35,508 bases of DNA, taken from the NCBI GenBank assembly GCA_024638215.1, contig JAHEKS010000010.1:1-35508 (forward strand). Reading direction: 5' to 3'. Each line of letters starts with the position of its first letter. Position 1 is the first letter of the stretch. Made by a program: the position numbers and the translations under genes. Below, one piece after another: positions 26,493 to 34,691 of this stretch. Source of the DNA: Acidobacteriota bacterium. Its GTDB lineage: Bacteria; Acidobacteriota; Terriglobia; UBA7540. Below the pieces are notes generated by a model, which was not told the origin of the DNA, searched no databases, and worked only from the letters and a program-made list of their open reading frames with translations.

Positions 26493-27566
26493 ATGCAGAC
26501 CGACACTCGATGGCAATTGGTTCTGGCGCGTGACGCGAACTCGGACGGCGCGTTCGTTTATGCGGTGCGGTCGACGGGGATTTATTGCCGGCCGTCCTGT
26601 TCCAGCCGCCGCCCGCAGCGCGAGCAGGTGGTTTTCTTTCCCCTGCCCGCCGCGGCGGAGCGCGCCGGATTCCGTCCCTGCCGCCGCTGCCGTCCGGAGC
26701 GGGCCAAGGCCGCCGACCCGCAGCTCGAGATGACGCGGCGCGCCTGCCAGTTTTTGGACGCGCGCGACGGCGAACCCGCCAAGCTCGCCGCGCTCGCCGC
26801 CGAACTGGGCGCAAGCCCCTACCATTTGCAGCGCACCTTCAAGCGCGTGATGGGCATCTCGCCGCGTGAGTATCAGGAAGCGCGCCGCATCGAGCGCCTG
26901 AAAACGGAATTGAAGGGGAAACGAAACGTCACCGACGCGCTCTATGAAGCCGGGTTTGGGTCGAGCAGCAGGTTGTATGAAGGCGTTCACTCGAAGCTCG
27001 GCATGACACCTTCTACGTATCGCCGCGGCGGGCAAGGCATAACGATTCGATATTCCATCGTAGCCTCGCCGCTCGGCCGCCTGTTGCTGGCCGCAACCGA
27101 GCGCGGCGTCTGTCGCGTCGCGATGGGAGAAAGCGACCGCCAGGTGGCGGACGACTTGCGGCACGAATTCCCCGCCGCGGAGATTCGTCACGACGACGCC
27201 GGGCTGCGCGCCTGGACGAGTTCGCTCCTCAGGCAGTTGGACGGCTGGCAGCCACGTGCCGAGTTGCCGCTCGACATCCGTGCCACGGCGTTTCAGAAAC
27301 GCGTCTGGGAAACGCTGCAGAAGATTCCTCGCGGCAGCACGCGCTCCTACGCCGAGGTCGCGCGCGCCATCGGTAAGCCCCGCGCCGTGCGCGCCGTAGC
27401 TCGCGCCTGCGCCACCAACCCCGTGGCGCTGCTGATCCCCTGCCATCGAGTCGTTGAGAGCGGCGGCGGCCTGGGCGGATATCACTGGGGCATCAAGCGG
27501 AAGGAAGCGCTGCTGGCACGTGAGAGGAACTTGCAGGCAGGAAAGTCTGCGAACAAGAAGAGCTGA
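26493..27566 (+). CDS. ada: Ada: methylated-DNA repair methyltransferase and transcription activator
   Basis: 357 residues from ATG 26493, with GGAGG 8 nt upstream; the track start at 26370 lies within rarA in another frame. The N-terminal zinc domain (Cys32, 36, 63, 66 in YCRPSC and RPCRRC) takes methyl groups from phosphotriesters, and this switches the protein to an activator. The AraC-type HTH is at about 75-175 (ALAAELGASPYHLQRTFKRVMGISPREY). The C-terminal O6-methylguanine methyltransferase has PCHRVV with acceptor Cys317 and the RAVRAVARACATNPVALLIP helix. Full-length compared with E. coli Ada (354 aa). No separate alkA/alkB is nearby. Confidence 0.95.
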   Translation: MQTDTRWQLVLARDANSDGAFVYAVRSTGIYCRPSCSSRRPQREQVVFFPLPAAAERAGFRPCRRCRPERAKAADPQLEMTRRACQFLDARDGEPAKLAALAAELGASPYHLQRTFKRVMGISPREYQEARRIERLKTELKGKRNVTDALYEAGFGSSSRLYEGVHSKLGMTPSTYRRGGQGITIRYSIVASPLGRLLLAATERGVCRVAMGESDRQVADDLRHEFPAAEIRHDDAGLRAWTSSLLRQLDGWQPRAELPLDIRATAFQKRVWETLQKIPRGSTRSYAEVARAIGKPRAVRAVARACATNPVALLIPCHRVVESGGGLGGYHWGIKRKEALLARERNLQAGKSANKKS

Positions 27567-27612
27567 GGGAATTCGCTGCGAGGGCTAACGGAGGGTCCCG
27601 GCCACCGAGAAG

Positions 27613-28395
27613 CTACTCACGAACGGGAACGCGGCGAGGCGCAGACTTTACGGTTTCCACGTACTGCTCAGCTACGAGGACGAGCGTATCTGTAAACCGG
27701 CAGGAGGCAGCGCGGGCCGATTCAAGCAGCTCATCTACCGATAGGTCGGGCTCCGCACCGCCCCCGATCCCGATTTCGTAGCTGGTCCCCTCTCTGTCGG
27801 TAACCGCTCGCCAGTATTGCTCGCCTCTCTTGAAAATCATACAGGGCCCGGTAACCTGGGCTGGCTGCTCGTGAACCCAGTCGCTGCGATACTCCATTAT
27901 CCATTTCCAGTCCGCTGAAGCCCCAAGTTCTAGGACACTTCGGGACAGGGGGTGGCTCGATCTTTCGCTTGCGAGAAATCTGGCAAGGGTCCCCTGCAGA
28001 CTGACACGCCCCTGTTTGTAGGGCTCTAGCGCGCGTCTGTCTATTTCTAGTAGCTCAACTATTGCATTTGCCAGATGCTCGCCGCCGGAATATAAGCGCA
28101 ATGCTACGTCTGCCCCGTAGAATTGTCCCATGAAGGTGACAGTGCCTTCGTTGGGAGGATCCTTGGCCCGATAGTGCTGCATGAGGCGGAAGCCTTCCAG
28201 CAGCGCATAGCGCGCTTCGGCGATCATGCTGTAAGAGTCATTGAGACAGACTCCAGCCTCCGGTATTCGGCTGTTAGGCTCATGAAGGAAGCACATGGCG
28301 TCAAGTCGTGGGACACGGGGGAACTTCAGATTGTGTAACCTGTCTAAGTCGGGAATGGGGCGTCCGTCAACGGTATTTGCTGCGTCGTCAATCAT
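27613..28395 (-). CDS. Unknown protein with HEPN-like motif
   Basis: 260 residues. Two helical stretches (FYGADVALRLYSGGEHLANAIVELLEI and SADWKWIMEYRSDWVHEQ) resemble a HEPN domain, and RSDWVH (Arg170-His175) fits the RX4-6H active-site pattern of HEPN ribonucleases. The C-terminal part (FKRGEQYWRAVTDREGTSYEIGIGG...ELLESARAASCRF) seems to be a separate small domain. The gene stands alone with no nucleotidyltransferase partner, and its codon use (TAT, TTC, AGG, GTA more frequent) looks less GC-biased than its neighbours. Likely accessory and possibly defence or toxin related; RNase activity is only inferred. ATG 28395 has AAAGG upstream. Confidence 0.7.
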   Translation of the reverse strand: MIDDAANTVDGRPIPDLDRLHNLKFPRVPRLDAMCFLHEPNSRIPEAGVCLNDSYSMIAEARYALLEGFRLMQHYRAKDPPNEGTVTFMGQFYGADVALRLYSGGEHLANAIVELLEIDRRALEPYKQGRVSLQGTLARFLASERSSHPLSRSVLELGASADWKWIMEYRSDWVHEQPAQVTGPCMIFKRGEQYWRAVTDREGTSYEIGIGGGAEPDLSVDELLESARAASCRFTDTLVLVAEQYVETVKSAPRRVPVRE

Positions 28396-28494
28396 TGGAT
28401 TGCAACCTTTTCAGCAGGTAGTACTATTCTTTTGTTTGCGTGCTCGGTTCTTCGAAGTGAAAGCCCACGAGTCACAGATCCGAAAAGTGCAGCG

Positions 28495-28905
28495 TCAAAT
28501 CCCTTCCGCCACGAATCGCCGCGCGTGCTCTTTCAGGATGCAGCGGTCCTGGATGACTTCCAGGCCGGCGGCGCGGGCGCGACGGGCGGCGTCCTCGTGA
28601 ATCACGCCCTCCTGCATCCAGATGACGCGCGCGCCCTTGCGGATGGCGCTTTCGACGATTTCCGGCACAAACTGCGAGCGGCGAAAGATGACGATGACGG
28701 GCACCGTTTCCGGCAAGTCATCGAGCGACGCGTAAGCCTTTTCATTCAGAACTGAAGTTTCATGAGGATTGACGGGGATGATGCGATACCCGTGCGCTTG
28801 CATATACGCCGCCACGCCGTGGCTGGGCCGCATGGGCTTGGAAGAAAGCCCTACGACCGCGAGCGTCTTGTAGGACTGGAGAATCGAAAAGATGACATCC
28901 GACAT
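28495..28905 (-). CDS. CoA-binding (YccU-like) protein
   Basis: 136 residues from the ATG on 28903-28905, with GGAG 7 nt upstream; the track start at 28980 adds 25 unlikely residues. It is a single CoA-binding Rossmann domain. The nucleotide loop is LAVVGLSSKPMRPSHGVAAYM, then GYRIIPVNPHE, SLDDLPETVPVIVIFRRSQFVPEIVESAI, VIWMQEGVIHEDAARRARAAGLEVIQDRCILKEH. This is the standard layout of the YccU/CoA_binding_2 family, which resembles the CoA-binding part of succinyl-CoA synthetase. Biological role is unclear. Single gene followed by a short repeat region. Confidence 0.9.
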   Translation of the reverse strand: MSDVIFSILQSYKTLAVVGLSSKPMRPSHGVAAYMQAHGYRIIPVNPHETSVLNEKAYASLDDLPETVPVIVIFRRSQFVPEIVESAIRKGARVIWMQEGVIHEDAARRARAAGLEVIQDRCILKEHARRFVAEGI

Positions 28906-29044
28906 TCTCGAACTCCGGCGCGCCATCCGCCCCGACCACTCATTCGATACACCCGGCAAACCCATAATGCAACCTCGCAAATCAATTCAAGCAGATCCTT
29001 CGCGGAGTTTACCCTGAGCGCTCAAAATCGAGATTCTTCGCTTC

Positions 29045-29104
29045 GCTCAGAATGACAGCGAAGGGCTCAGGATGACAACAAAAAGCTCAGGATGACGGCG
29101 CTCG
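29045..29104. repeat. Three tandem 20-nt repeats beginning GCTCAG(A/G)ATGAC
   Basis: Three copies start at 29045, 29065 and 29085, exactly 20 nt apart. Each begins GCTCAGAATGAC or GCTCAGGATGAC and ends in a variable 8-9 nt. The array lies in the 219-nt gap between hisC (3' end) and the CoA-binding gene. It has no heptad phase. Nothing else was seen in this gap. Confidence 0.75.
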
Positions 29105-29124
29105 AGCGCTCCTTCATCAGCCTG

Positions 29125-30249
29125 CTAACGCGCGGCGCGCAGCGGCGCGCTCAACACGCGGCGCAAGGCTTCGAGGAACTGCTCGTTCTCCTCGTGCGTG
29201 CCGATGGTGACGCGCAGCGAAGTCGGGAACGCATAAAGTTTCATCGGCCGCACGATGACGCCCTCGTGCAGCAACCGGGCGAAATCCTCCTCGCAATCGC
29301 GCCCCGTATCCACGAGCAGGAAATTTCCCACCGAAGGCGTGTAGCGCACGCCCAACAACGTCAGCTCTTCGGTGACGAATTTCATTTCCCGCCGGTTCAT
29401 TTCCACCGAGTGCGCCACGTGCTCCTGGTCATCGAGAGCCGCCAGCGCCGCAACCTGCGCCACGTAGTTGGCGTTGAAGGGCGAGCGGACGCGGTTGATC
29501 GCCTCGATCAGTTCCGGGTGCCCCAGGCCGTAGCCGATTCTCAGCCCCGCCAAGCCGTGGACCTTGGAAAACGTCCGCAGCACAAAGACGTTCCGACCCG
29601 CTCGGACGTAGTTCACCGAGTGTGAATAGTCGTGGCGCTGGACATATTCGTAATACGCCTCATCCAGCACCACCAGCACGCGCGCCGGAATGGCTTCGAG
29701 GAACCGGTCGAATTCGTGCGCCGTGAACATGGTGCCGGTGGGGTTGTTGGGGTTTCCGATATAGATAACTTTGGTGCGCTGCGTCACGGCCCGCGCGATG
29801 GCGGTGAGGTCGTAGCCCATGTTGCGCAGGGGCGTCTGCACCAGCCCCGCGCCCATCTCGTCGATCGCCAGGCGATAGATGTAGAACGACGATTCGGAGG
29901 AAATTGCCTCGTCACCGGCCACCAGAAACGCCTTGGCGACGAGTTCGATGAGGTCGGTGGAACCGGCGCCGAGGATGGTTTGGTTCATGTCGAGCGAGTG
30001 GATTTCCGCCAGGCGCTGGCGCAGGTAGTAGCCGTGCCCGTCGGGATAGAAATTGATCCGGTCGATCGAATTGCGGATGGCTTCCAAGGCTTTGGGCGAC
30101 GGGCCGAGCGGGTTTTCGTTGGACGCCAGCTTGATGGCGGGATGCCCCAGCTCGCGCTCCACTTCTTCGATGGGTTTGCCGGGCGGGTAAGGCCGAATGC
30201 GTTTTGACCAGGGATGAATTAAGTCTTCGATCGAAAAGTGCTGGATCAT
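29125..30249 (-). CDS. hisC: Histidinol-phosphate aminotransferase
   Basis: 374-residue fold-type I PLP enzyme that converts imidazole acetol phosphate to histidinol phosphate with glutamate. Landmarks: LASNENPLGPSPKALEAI (41-58), GAGSTDLIELVAKAFL (95-109), YIGNPNNPTGT (163-173), LDEAYYEY (195-202) and the PLP-binding Lys229 in TFSKVHGLAGLRIGYG. Length and motifs fit HisC; related enzymes use aromatic amino acids or cobalamin precursors, so substrate is likely but not proven. It is the last gene of the trpS-scpA-scpB-rluB-hisC run, 46 nt after rluB, away from other his genes. Confidence 0.92.
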   Translation of the reverse strand: MIQHFSIEDLIHPWSKRIRPYPPGKPIEEVERELGHPAIKLASNENPLGPSPKALEAIRNSIDRINFYPDGHGYYLRQRLAEIHSLDMNQTILGAGSTDLIELVAKAFLVAGDEAISSESSFYIYRLAIDEMGAGLVQTPLRNMGYDLTAIARAVTQRTKVIYIGNPNNPTGTMFTAHEFDRFLEAIPARVLVVLDEAYYEYVQRHDYSHSVNYVRAGRNVFVLRTFSKVHGLAGLRIGYGLGHPELIEAINRVRSPFNANYVAQVAALAALDDQEHVAHSVEMNRREMKFVTEELTLLGVRYTPSVGNFLLVDTGRDCEEDFARLLHEGVIVRPMKLYAFPTSLRVTIGTHEENEQFLEALRRVLSAPLRAAR

Positions 30250-30295
30250 TCGAGTCCGACTCCGAATTCACATGATGGCGAGGGTCGGGGTACTC

Positions 30296-31036
30296 TCAGT
30301 CGGATCTTGCGGCGGCCTTCCAATTTTTCAGGCGGCTGATCTCTTCCGCCGTCAGGAAGCGGAACCGGCCGGGCGCCAGGCCGCGGTCGGTTAGGAAGGC
30401 GATGCGCACCCGCTTCAACTTTACCACCGGTTGGCCGATGCGCTCAAACATTCGGCGCACCTGGCGGTAACGGCCTTCAACCAGCGTGATCTCGCACCAC
30501 GGCTTGTCGCGCTCGGCCCCGGAAGCGAGGGGGCGAATCTGGCACGGCGCGGTGCGACGCCCGTCGAGCGTGATGCCCCGCTCGAGCTTGGCAAGAGCCG
30601 TTGCGTCCGGGCGCCCTTCGAGCTTCACATGATAGGTGCGCGGCACGGCGGAAGCGCGCGCCATCAGCAAATTCGCCAGCTCGCCGTCATTGGTGAGCAG
30701 CAGCAGCCCCGAGGAATGGTAATCCAACCTTCCCACCGGGTAAACCCGCTCTTTGATTCCGTGCAAAAGAGAGACCACCGTCTCGCGCCCTTGCGGATCG
30801 CTGACGGTTGAAACCACTCCAGCGGGTTTGTTCAGCAGGATGGCAAAGCGGTGGCCGGCGCGAGGCAGCAGCTTGCCGTCCACTTTGATGTGGTCTCGCT
30901 CGGCGTCTGCTTTCGTGCCCAGTTCGGTGACGATCTGGCCGTTCACCGACACGCGGCCCTGGGCGATCATTTCCTCCGCTTTACGCCGCGAGGTAATGCC
31001 CGCCGTCGAAATGATCTTTTGTAAACGCTCTTGCAT
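30296..31036 (-). CDS. rluB: Ribosomal large subunit pseudouridine synthase, RluB/RsuA family
   Basis: 246 residues. The N-terminal S4 RNA-binding domain (ERLQKIISTAGITSRRKAEEMIAQGRVSVNG, about 3-33) is followed by the pseudouridine synthase domain. The catalytic Asp105 lies in VGRLDYHSSGLLLLTNDG, and LVEGRYRQVRRMFERIG closes the core. It makes pseudouridine in 23S rRNA; the scpA-scpB-rluB gene order, common across phyla, supports RluB. The ATG 31036 follows a heptad-repeat patch. Confidence 0.93.
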   Translation of the reverse strand: MQERLQKIISTAGITSRRKAEEMIAQGRVSVNGQIVTELGTKADAERDHIKVDGKLLPRAGHRFAILLNKPAGVVSTVSDPQGRETVVSLLHGIKERVYPVGRLDYHSSGLLLLTNDGELANLLMARASAVPRTYHVKLEGRPDATALAKLERGITLDGRRTAPCQIRPLASGAERDKPWCEITLVEGRYRQVRRMFERIGQPVVKLKRVRIAFLTDRGLAPGRFRFLTAEEISRLKNWKAAARSD

Positions 31037-31042
31037 CGAGGG

Positions 31043-31070
31043 CTTTCAGCCGTCAGCCATCAGCTTTCAG
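31043..31070. repeat. Heptad repeat between scpB and rluB
   Basis: Units TTTCAGC, CGTCAGC, CATCAGC and TTTCAGG run in a strict period of 7. Only one arm is visible. It ends the 85-nt scpB-rluB gap just upstream of rluB. Confidence 0.65.
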
Positions 31071-31121
31071 GACCGAAGGACGTGCCGGTACGCCGCGCCT
31101 TGACGGGTGGAAATCGGCGGC

Positions 31122-31868
31122 TCACGATTCTGAACTTGGGTGGTCGGCCTGCGGGGCCGCCCCAGCGTCGCTTTCACCAAGTTCACGCGAGGTTTCTGCT
31201 CCGGATGAGCTGTCGGCTCCTTCTTCGCCAGCCAGGCTCTCCGCCTCCGCCGCGGCTTGCGGGGAGTCGGTGAGCGGCAATTCCCCCGCGGCGGGCAAGT
31301 TCTCTTCCGCCGCCAGTTCCGGCCCCAGCGCCTGGCGCGCCAATTCTTCGAACTCGCGCAGGCTGGGCAGCTCGCCCAAATCTTTCAAGCCAAAGTGCAC
31401 CAGAAAATCGCGCGAGGTGCGGTAAAGGATGGGACGCCCCACAACATTCTTGCGCCCCGCGGTGACCACGAGTTTTCGTTCCAGCAGCGTGTGGATGACG
31501 CCGCCGCAATCCACGCCACGAATGTCGTCAATTTCAGGCGCGGTCACCGGCTGGCGGTAAGCGATGACGGCCAGGGTCTCGAGCGCGGGCTTGGAGAGCC
31601 GGATAGGCGGCTTCAGACTCTTGACGAACTTGCGCAGCACGTCGTGGTGTTCGGGCTTGGTGGAGAATTTGTAGCCGCCCGCGATCTGCCGGATTTGAAC
31701 GCCGTGTTCCGCCCGCTCGAAATCTTCCATCAATTCGCGCAGTTTTTCTTTGATCCTGTCGCGCTCTTCGCCTTCGAGCGACTTGACGATGGCGTCGAGC
31801 GTCACCGGCTCCGGCGCGACGTAAATGATGGCCTCGATCAGAGCTTTCAGGTTTTCGTCGGTCAACAT
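31122..31868 (-). CDS. scpB: Segregation and condensation protein B
   Basis: 248 residues. ScpB dimers bind ScpA and SMC to form the bacterial condensin that organises and segregates the chromosome. The N-terminal winged helix is LIEAIIYVAPEPVTLDAIVKSL. The core has EHGVQIRQIAGGYKFSTKPEH and KPALETLAVIAYRQPVTAPEIDDIRGVDCGGVIHTLLERKLV, the family signature. A Glu/Ser/Ala-rich tail (about 195-248) is longer than usual and probably disordered. It follows scpA by 6 nt. Confidence 0.95.
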   Translation of the reverse strand: MLTDENLKALIEAIIYVAPEPVTLDAIVKSLEGEERDRIKEKLRELMEDFERAEHGVQIRQIAGGYKFSTKPEHHDVLRKFVKSLKPPIRLSKPALETLAVIAYRQPVTAPEIDDIRGVDCGGVIHTLLERKLVVTAGRKNVVGRPILYRTSRDFLVHFGLKDLGELPSLREFEELARQALGPELAAEENLPAAGELPLTDSPQAAAEAESLAGEEGADSSSGAETSRELGESDAGAAPQADHPSSES

Positions 31869-31874
31869 TTCAAC

Positions 31875-32741
31875 CTATCCGAGACTCTCTTCGAAGCTCG
31901 CCTGGATTTCGGCGATGCTGGCGCCGGAGACGATTTCCTCAAAGCGCTTGTTCTTGTGCACGGTGATAGGCGCGAAGAGTTCCTTTTGCCGCATCAGGAC
32001 CGCATGCAGCCGGACCATTTCGAGCAGGGCCAGCAACAATACCACCAGCGCCTGGCGCGAAAGGAAACCCGCAAACAGGTCGTCCAGCCGCACCGGATGC
32101 GGGTTGGCCAGCAGCACCTGCTTGACGTGCTCGAACATCTGCGCCACGCTCACTTCCTCGCGGCGGATCTGCATGGGCACGCGTTTCTTGGCGCGCTCGA
32201 TGATCTGGCGGAAAACGGAAACCAGGTCGAAGACCGTCACCGTCAGGCCCGGCTCGTCCTCCGCCTCCACGAATTCGCCGATGCCCGGCTGCGTCCACGA
32301 CGCGTCTTCCACGATGCGCTTCGACTGCAGCATCTGCGCCGCGTTTTTGAACTGCTCGTGCTCGAGCAGGCGATGGACGAGCTCATCGCGCGGGTCTTCC
32401 TCTTCCTCCGGCGTGGCGTTTGGGTCGGGCGGCAACAGCATCCGCGACTTGATGTAAATCAGCGTCGCCGCCATCAGCACGAACTCGCCGCCCACATCTA
32501 TGTCCATCTCTTCGAGCAGGTGGAGGTAATCGAGGTATTGCTTGGTGATGGTGGCGATGGGAATATCGTAGATGTTGATTTCCTGCTTGCGAATCAGGTC
32601 GAGCAGGAGGTCGAGCGGGCCCTCGTAGACTTGCAGCTTGACGGGCGGAGGCGGCTCGCCCGCGCGCGTGGCGCGCTTAGCCGGCTGGGCAACTTGTTCC
32701 TCTCCGGGTGGATGCGGAGCGGGTTCGCGAGGTTCGTCCAT
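31875..32741 (-). CDS. scpA: Segregation and condensation protein A
   Basis: 288-residue kleisin subunit of SMC-ScpAB condensin, linking the SMC head to the neck. A basic/Pro-rich N-terminal extension (about 1-30) is followed by VYEGPLDLLLDLIRKQEINIYDIPIATITKQYLDYL, the diagnostic N-terminal domain. FVLMAATLIYIKSRMLLP and an acidic EEEEDPRDELVHRLLEHEQFKNAA linker follow. The C-terminal winged helix includes FLSRQALVVLLLALLEMVRL. The start ATG is on 32739-32741. It lies downstream of trpS across a repeat hairpin and is nearly contiguous with scpB. Confidence 0.95.
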   Translation of the reverse strand: MDEPREPAPHPPGEEQVAQPAKRATRAGEPPPPVKLQVYEGPLDLLLDLIRKQEINIYDIPIATITKQYLDYLHLLEEMDIDVGGEFVLMAATLIYIKSRMLLPPDPNATPEEEEDPRDELVHRLLEHEQFKNAAQMLQSKRIVEDASWTQPGIGEFVEAEDEPGLTVTVFDLVSVFRQIIERAKKRVPMQIRREEVSVAQMFEHVKQVLLANPHPVRLDDLFAGFLSRQALVVLLLALLEMVRLHAVLMRQKELFAPITVHKNKRFEEIVSGASIAEIQASFEESLG

Positions 32742-32750
32742 AAACGTCGA

Positions 32751-32878
32751 AAATCAGAAAGCAGAAATTAGAAATCAGAAAACGCAAAGTCGAAAATTGA
32801 GCGATGATTAGGCAGCTCGGCGAAGTGACGCATTCTAATTCTTGCCTTCTGATTTCTGATTTCTGATTTCTACTTTGG
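32751..32878. repeat. Heptad-repeat arms between trpS and scpA
   Basis: The left arm (32751-32799) has seven units in strict register, including AAATCAG, AAAGCAG, AAATTAG and AAATCAG. The right arm (32832-32878) has TTCTGAT three times and a TTCTACT. The arms are inverted relative to each other. The last 13 codons of trpS are made of the right arm. Confidence 0.85.
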
Positions 32879-33878
32879 CACTCAAATTCATCGCAGCCCG
32901 CACTTCGGCCATGGTCGCCTGGGCCACCTTGCGGGCGCGGGCGGTGCCTTCTTCCAAAACGTCCCAGACACGCTGCGGGTTTTCTTCGTAGGGTTTGCGC
33001 CGCTCCTGAATTGGCCCTAGGCGCGCGTCAATGTTTCCTGCCAGGATTGCCTTGCAGTCGAGGCAGCCGATTTCCGCCGCTCGGCACTTTCGGTTCACCT
33101 CGTTGATGTGTTCCAGTTTTGAAAACACCTTATGAAGGTCGAAGACTGGGCAGACGTCAGGATTTCCCGGATCGGTGCGGCGCTTGCGCGCGGGGTCGGT
33201 GATCATTGTCGCCAGTTTCTTGTGGACAACCGCAGGCGGATCAGTCAGGAAAATGGCGTTGCTATAGCTCTTGGACATTTTGCGCCCATCCGTTCCCGGC
33301 AACCGCGAGGCGGGCATCAGGATGGCGCGCGGCTCTGGAAAAACCGCACCGTAGAAGCCATTGAATCGCCGCGCGATCTCCCTCGTAAGCTCAACGTGCG
33401 GCACCTGGTCTTCGCCTACGGGCACCGCGTCGGCTTTGTACATCAAGATGTCCGCCGCCTGGAGCACGGGATAGCCAAGAAATCCATACATATGCAGGTC
33501 GCGGTCAGTGATGTTTTCCAGTTGCTCCTTGTAAGAAGGAACCCGTTCGAGCCAACCAAGAGGAGTGATCATGGAAAGGAGCAAATGCAACTCGGCGTGC
33601 TCCATCAGGCGCGACTGGACAAAGAAGGTCGCTTTATTCGGGTCTAGGCCAGCGGCGAGCCAGTCCGTCACCATTTCCTTAATGTTCAATTGAAGTTCCG
33701 ACGTGTCCGCGTAATCCGTAGTCAGCATGTGCCAGTCGGCAACGAAATGATAGCTTTCGTATTCGTCCTGGCGTGTGACCCAGTTCTGGAGCGCGCCCAC
33801 CAGGTTGCCGAGGTGGAGCTTCCCGGTGGGTCGCATGCCGCTCAAAATGCGCGGGCGCTGTGGGGTTGGATCGGTCAT
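32835..33878 (-). CDS. trpS: Tryptophanyl-tRNA synthetase
   Basis: 347 residues from the ATG on 33876-33878; the track ORF (515 aa, start 34382) carries a long non-homologous N-terminus. It charges tRNA-Trp. The class I signature is PTGKLHLGN (HIGH equivalent), then HFVADWHMLTTDY, ILMYKADAVPVGEDQ and the KMSKS loop GRKMSKSYSN. C-terminal CLDCKAILAGNID...RRKPYE is typical. The final VEIRNQKSEGKN is encoded by heptad-repeat sequence and is not part of the family. It is first in the trpS-scpA-scpB-rluB-hisC run. Confidence 0.95.
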   Translation of the reverse strand: MTDPTPQRPRILSGMRPTGKLHLGNLVGALQNWVTRQDEYESYHFVADWHMLTTDYADTSELQLNIKEMVTDWLAAGLDPNKATFFVQSRLMEHAELHLLLSMITPLGWLERVPSYKEQLENITDRDLHMYGFLGYPVLQAADILMYKADAVPVGEDQVPHVELTREIARRFNGFYGAVFPEPRAILMPASRLPGTDGRKMSKSYSNAIFLTDPPAVVHKKLATMITDPARKRRTDPGNPDVCPVFDLHKVFSKLEHINEVNRKCRAAEIGCLDCKAILAGNIDARLGPIQERRKPYEENPQRVWDVLEEGTARARKVAQATMAEVRAAMNLSAKVEIRNQKSEGKN

Positions 33879-33970
33879 TCGGCTGGTCGTGGAATTCAGC
33901 CCCAGGGCTGCCTCTGGCAGTTCGAATCGCGCCGCACCGGGTCTATCGCCCGGGCGGCGCTTACTCGACC

Positions 33971-33979
33971 ATCGTAGCA
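33971..33979 (-). promoter_or_regulatory. Possible extended -10 promoter of trpS
   Basis: TGCTACGAT on the minus strand fits TGn plus a -10. Transcription would start near 33964, about 85 nt before the trpS ATG. No clear -35 is present. Confidence 0.35.
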
Positions 33980-34137
33980 CAGGCGGGCGAAACGGGGAAC
34001 GTGCAAACGAGCCTGAAAGCACGCCAAGCGTCTTGGCTTGAACGATTAGCTCCGCACACGTACACTGGAGCGAGACAGGGGCTTGCCCCGTGGCAAGGCC
34101 TTGGCGGGAAGGAAATCCTCGAACTGCGGAGGAACTT

Positions 34138-34683
34138 TTGAGGTCAGGACGGAATCTTTCGACTCTTGCTTTTCTACTTGTGCTGGGCGGGGCGCTCGTT
34201 GCCCATGCCCCTCTTCGAGCGCAGCAACCCAAGAAGCCGGTTAAGAGCCAAGTGCAGAAAGTGGCGCCCATTCCGACGCGTATGTGGAAATCGGAAACGA
34301 CGGGGAACCAATATCGCGTCTGGACGGAAGACAATCGTCTCCACGCCGAGTGGACGAACATTCCGCCGGGGTCCGCCGCCAAGGGCGCCTACATCCGCAC
34401 CGTTTGCCGGCGCGCCGGGCAAAAGTGGGTGGGAGAATCGCGCAGCTATCTTCCTTGTTTGGGAGGCAAGGGCAAGGACGAGCGTCTCATGAATTTTTGC
34501 CACGTCACGACCGGCTTCGAGATTGACACCATGACGGCGTCGCGCATTACCGGGCGCGCCGAAGGATTGAAGCGCTTTGACTGCACGAAGTGCCAGGTTC
34601 TCGAAAAAGAATGGAAGAATTTCGTGTGGGTTCCGCTGCCGCCGAAAAAAGGGCCGGGCCACGAGGTCCCGGAATCTCGATAA
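34138..34683 (+). CDS. Small exported protein of unknown function
   Basis: 181 residues from TTG 34138, chosen because GGAGG lies 5 nt upstream and the product then begins with a clean signal peptide (MRSGRNLSTLAFLLVLGGALVAHAPLRAQ). The track start (34090) would bury the signal. The mature part has a Lys/Pro/Gln-rich linker, then a compact domain with RMWKSETTGNQYRVWTEDNRLHAEWTN and six cysteines or so spread as VC, PC, FC and DCTKC. This suggests disulfides or metal binding outside the cytoplasm. It diverges from trpS and ends 8 nt from the convergent etfA stop. No family recognised. Confidence 0.7.
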   Translation: MRSGRNLSTLAFLLVLGGALVAHAPLRAQQPKKPVKSQVQKVAPIPTRMWKSETTGNQYRVWTEDNRLHAEWTNIPPGSAAKGAYIRTVCRRAGQKWVGESRSYLPCLGGKGKDERLMNFCHVTTGFEIDTMTASRITGRAEGLKRFDCTKCQVLEKEWKNFVWVPLPPKKGPGHEVPESR

Positions 34684-34691
34684 TCGCCCGC

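Noticed and set aside
33915-33930. TTCGAAT, a T-loop-like heptamer
   Set aside because: Flanking bases do not form a T-stem and no cloverleaf can be drawn.
32835-34382. Long 515-aa version of TrpS
   Set aside because: Residues upstream of MTDPTPQRP have no synthetase similarity; the normal-length protein starts at 33878.
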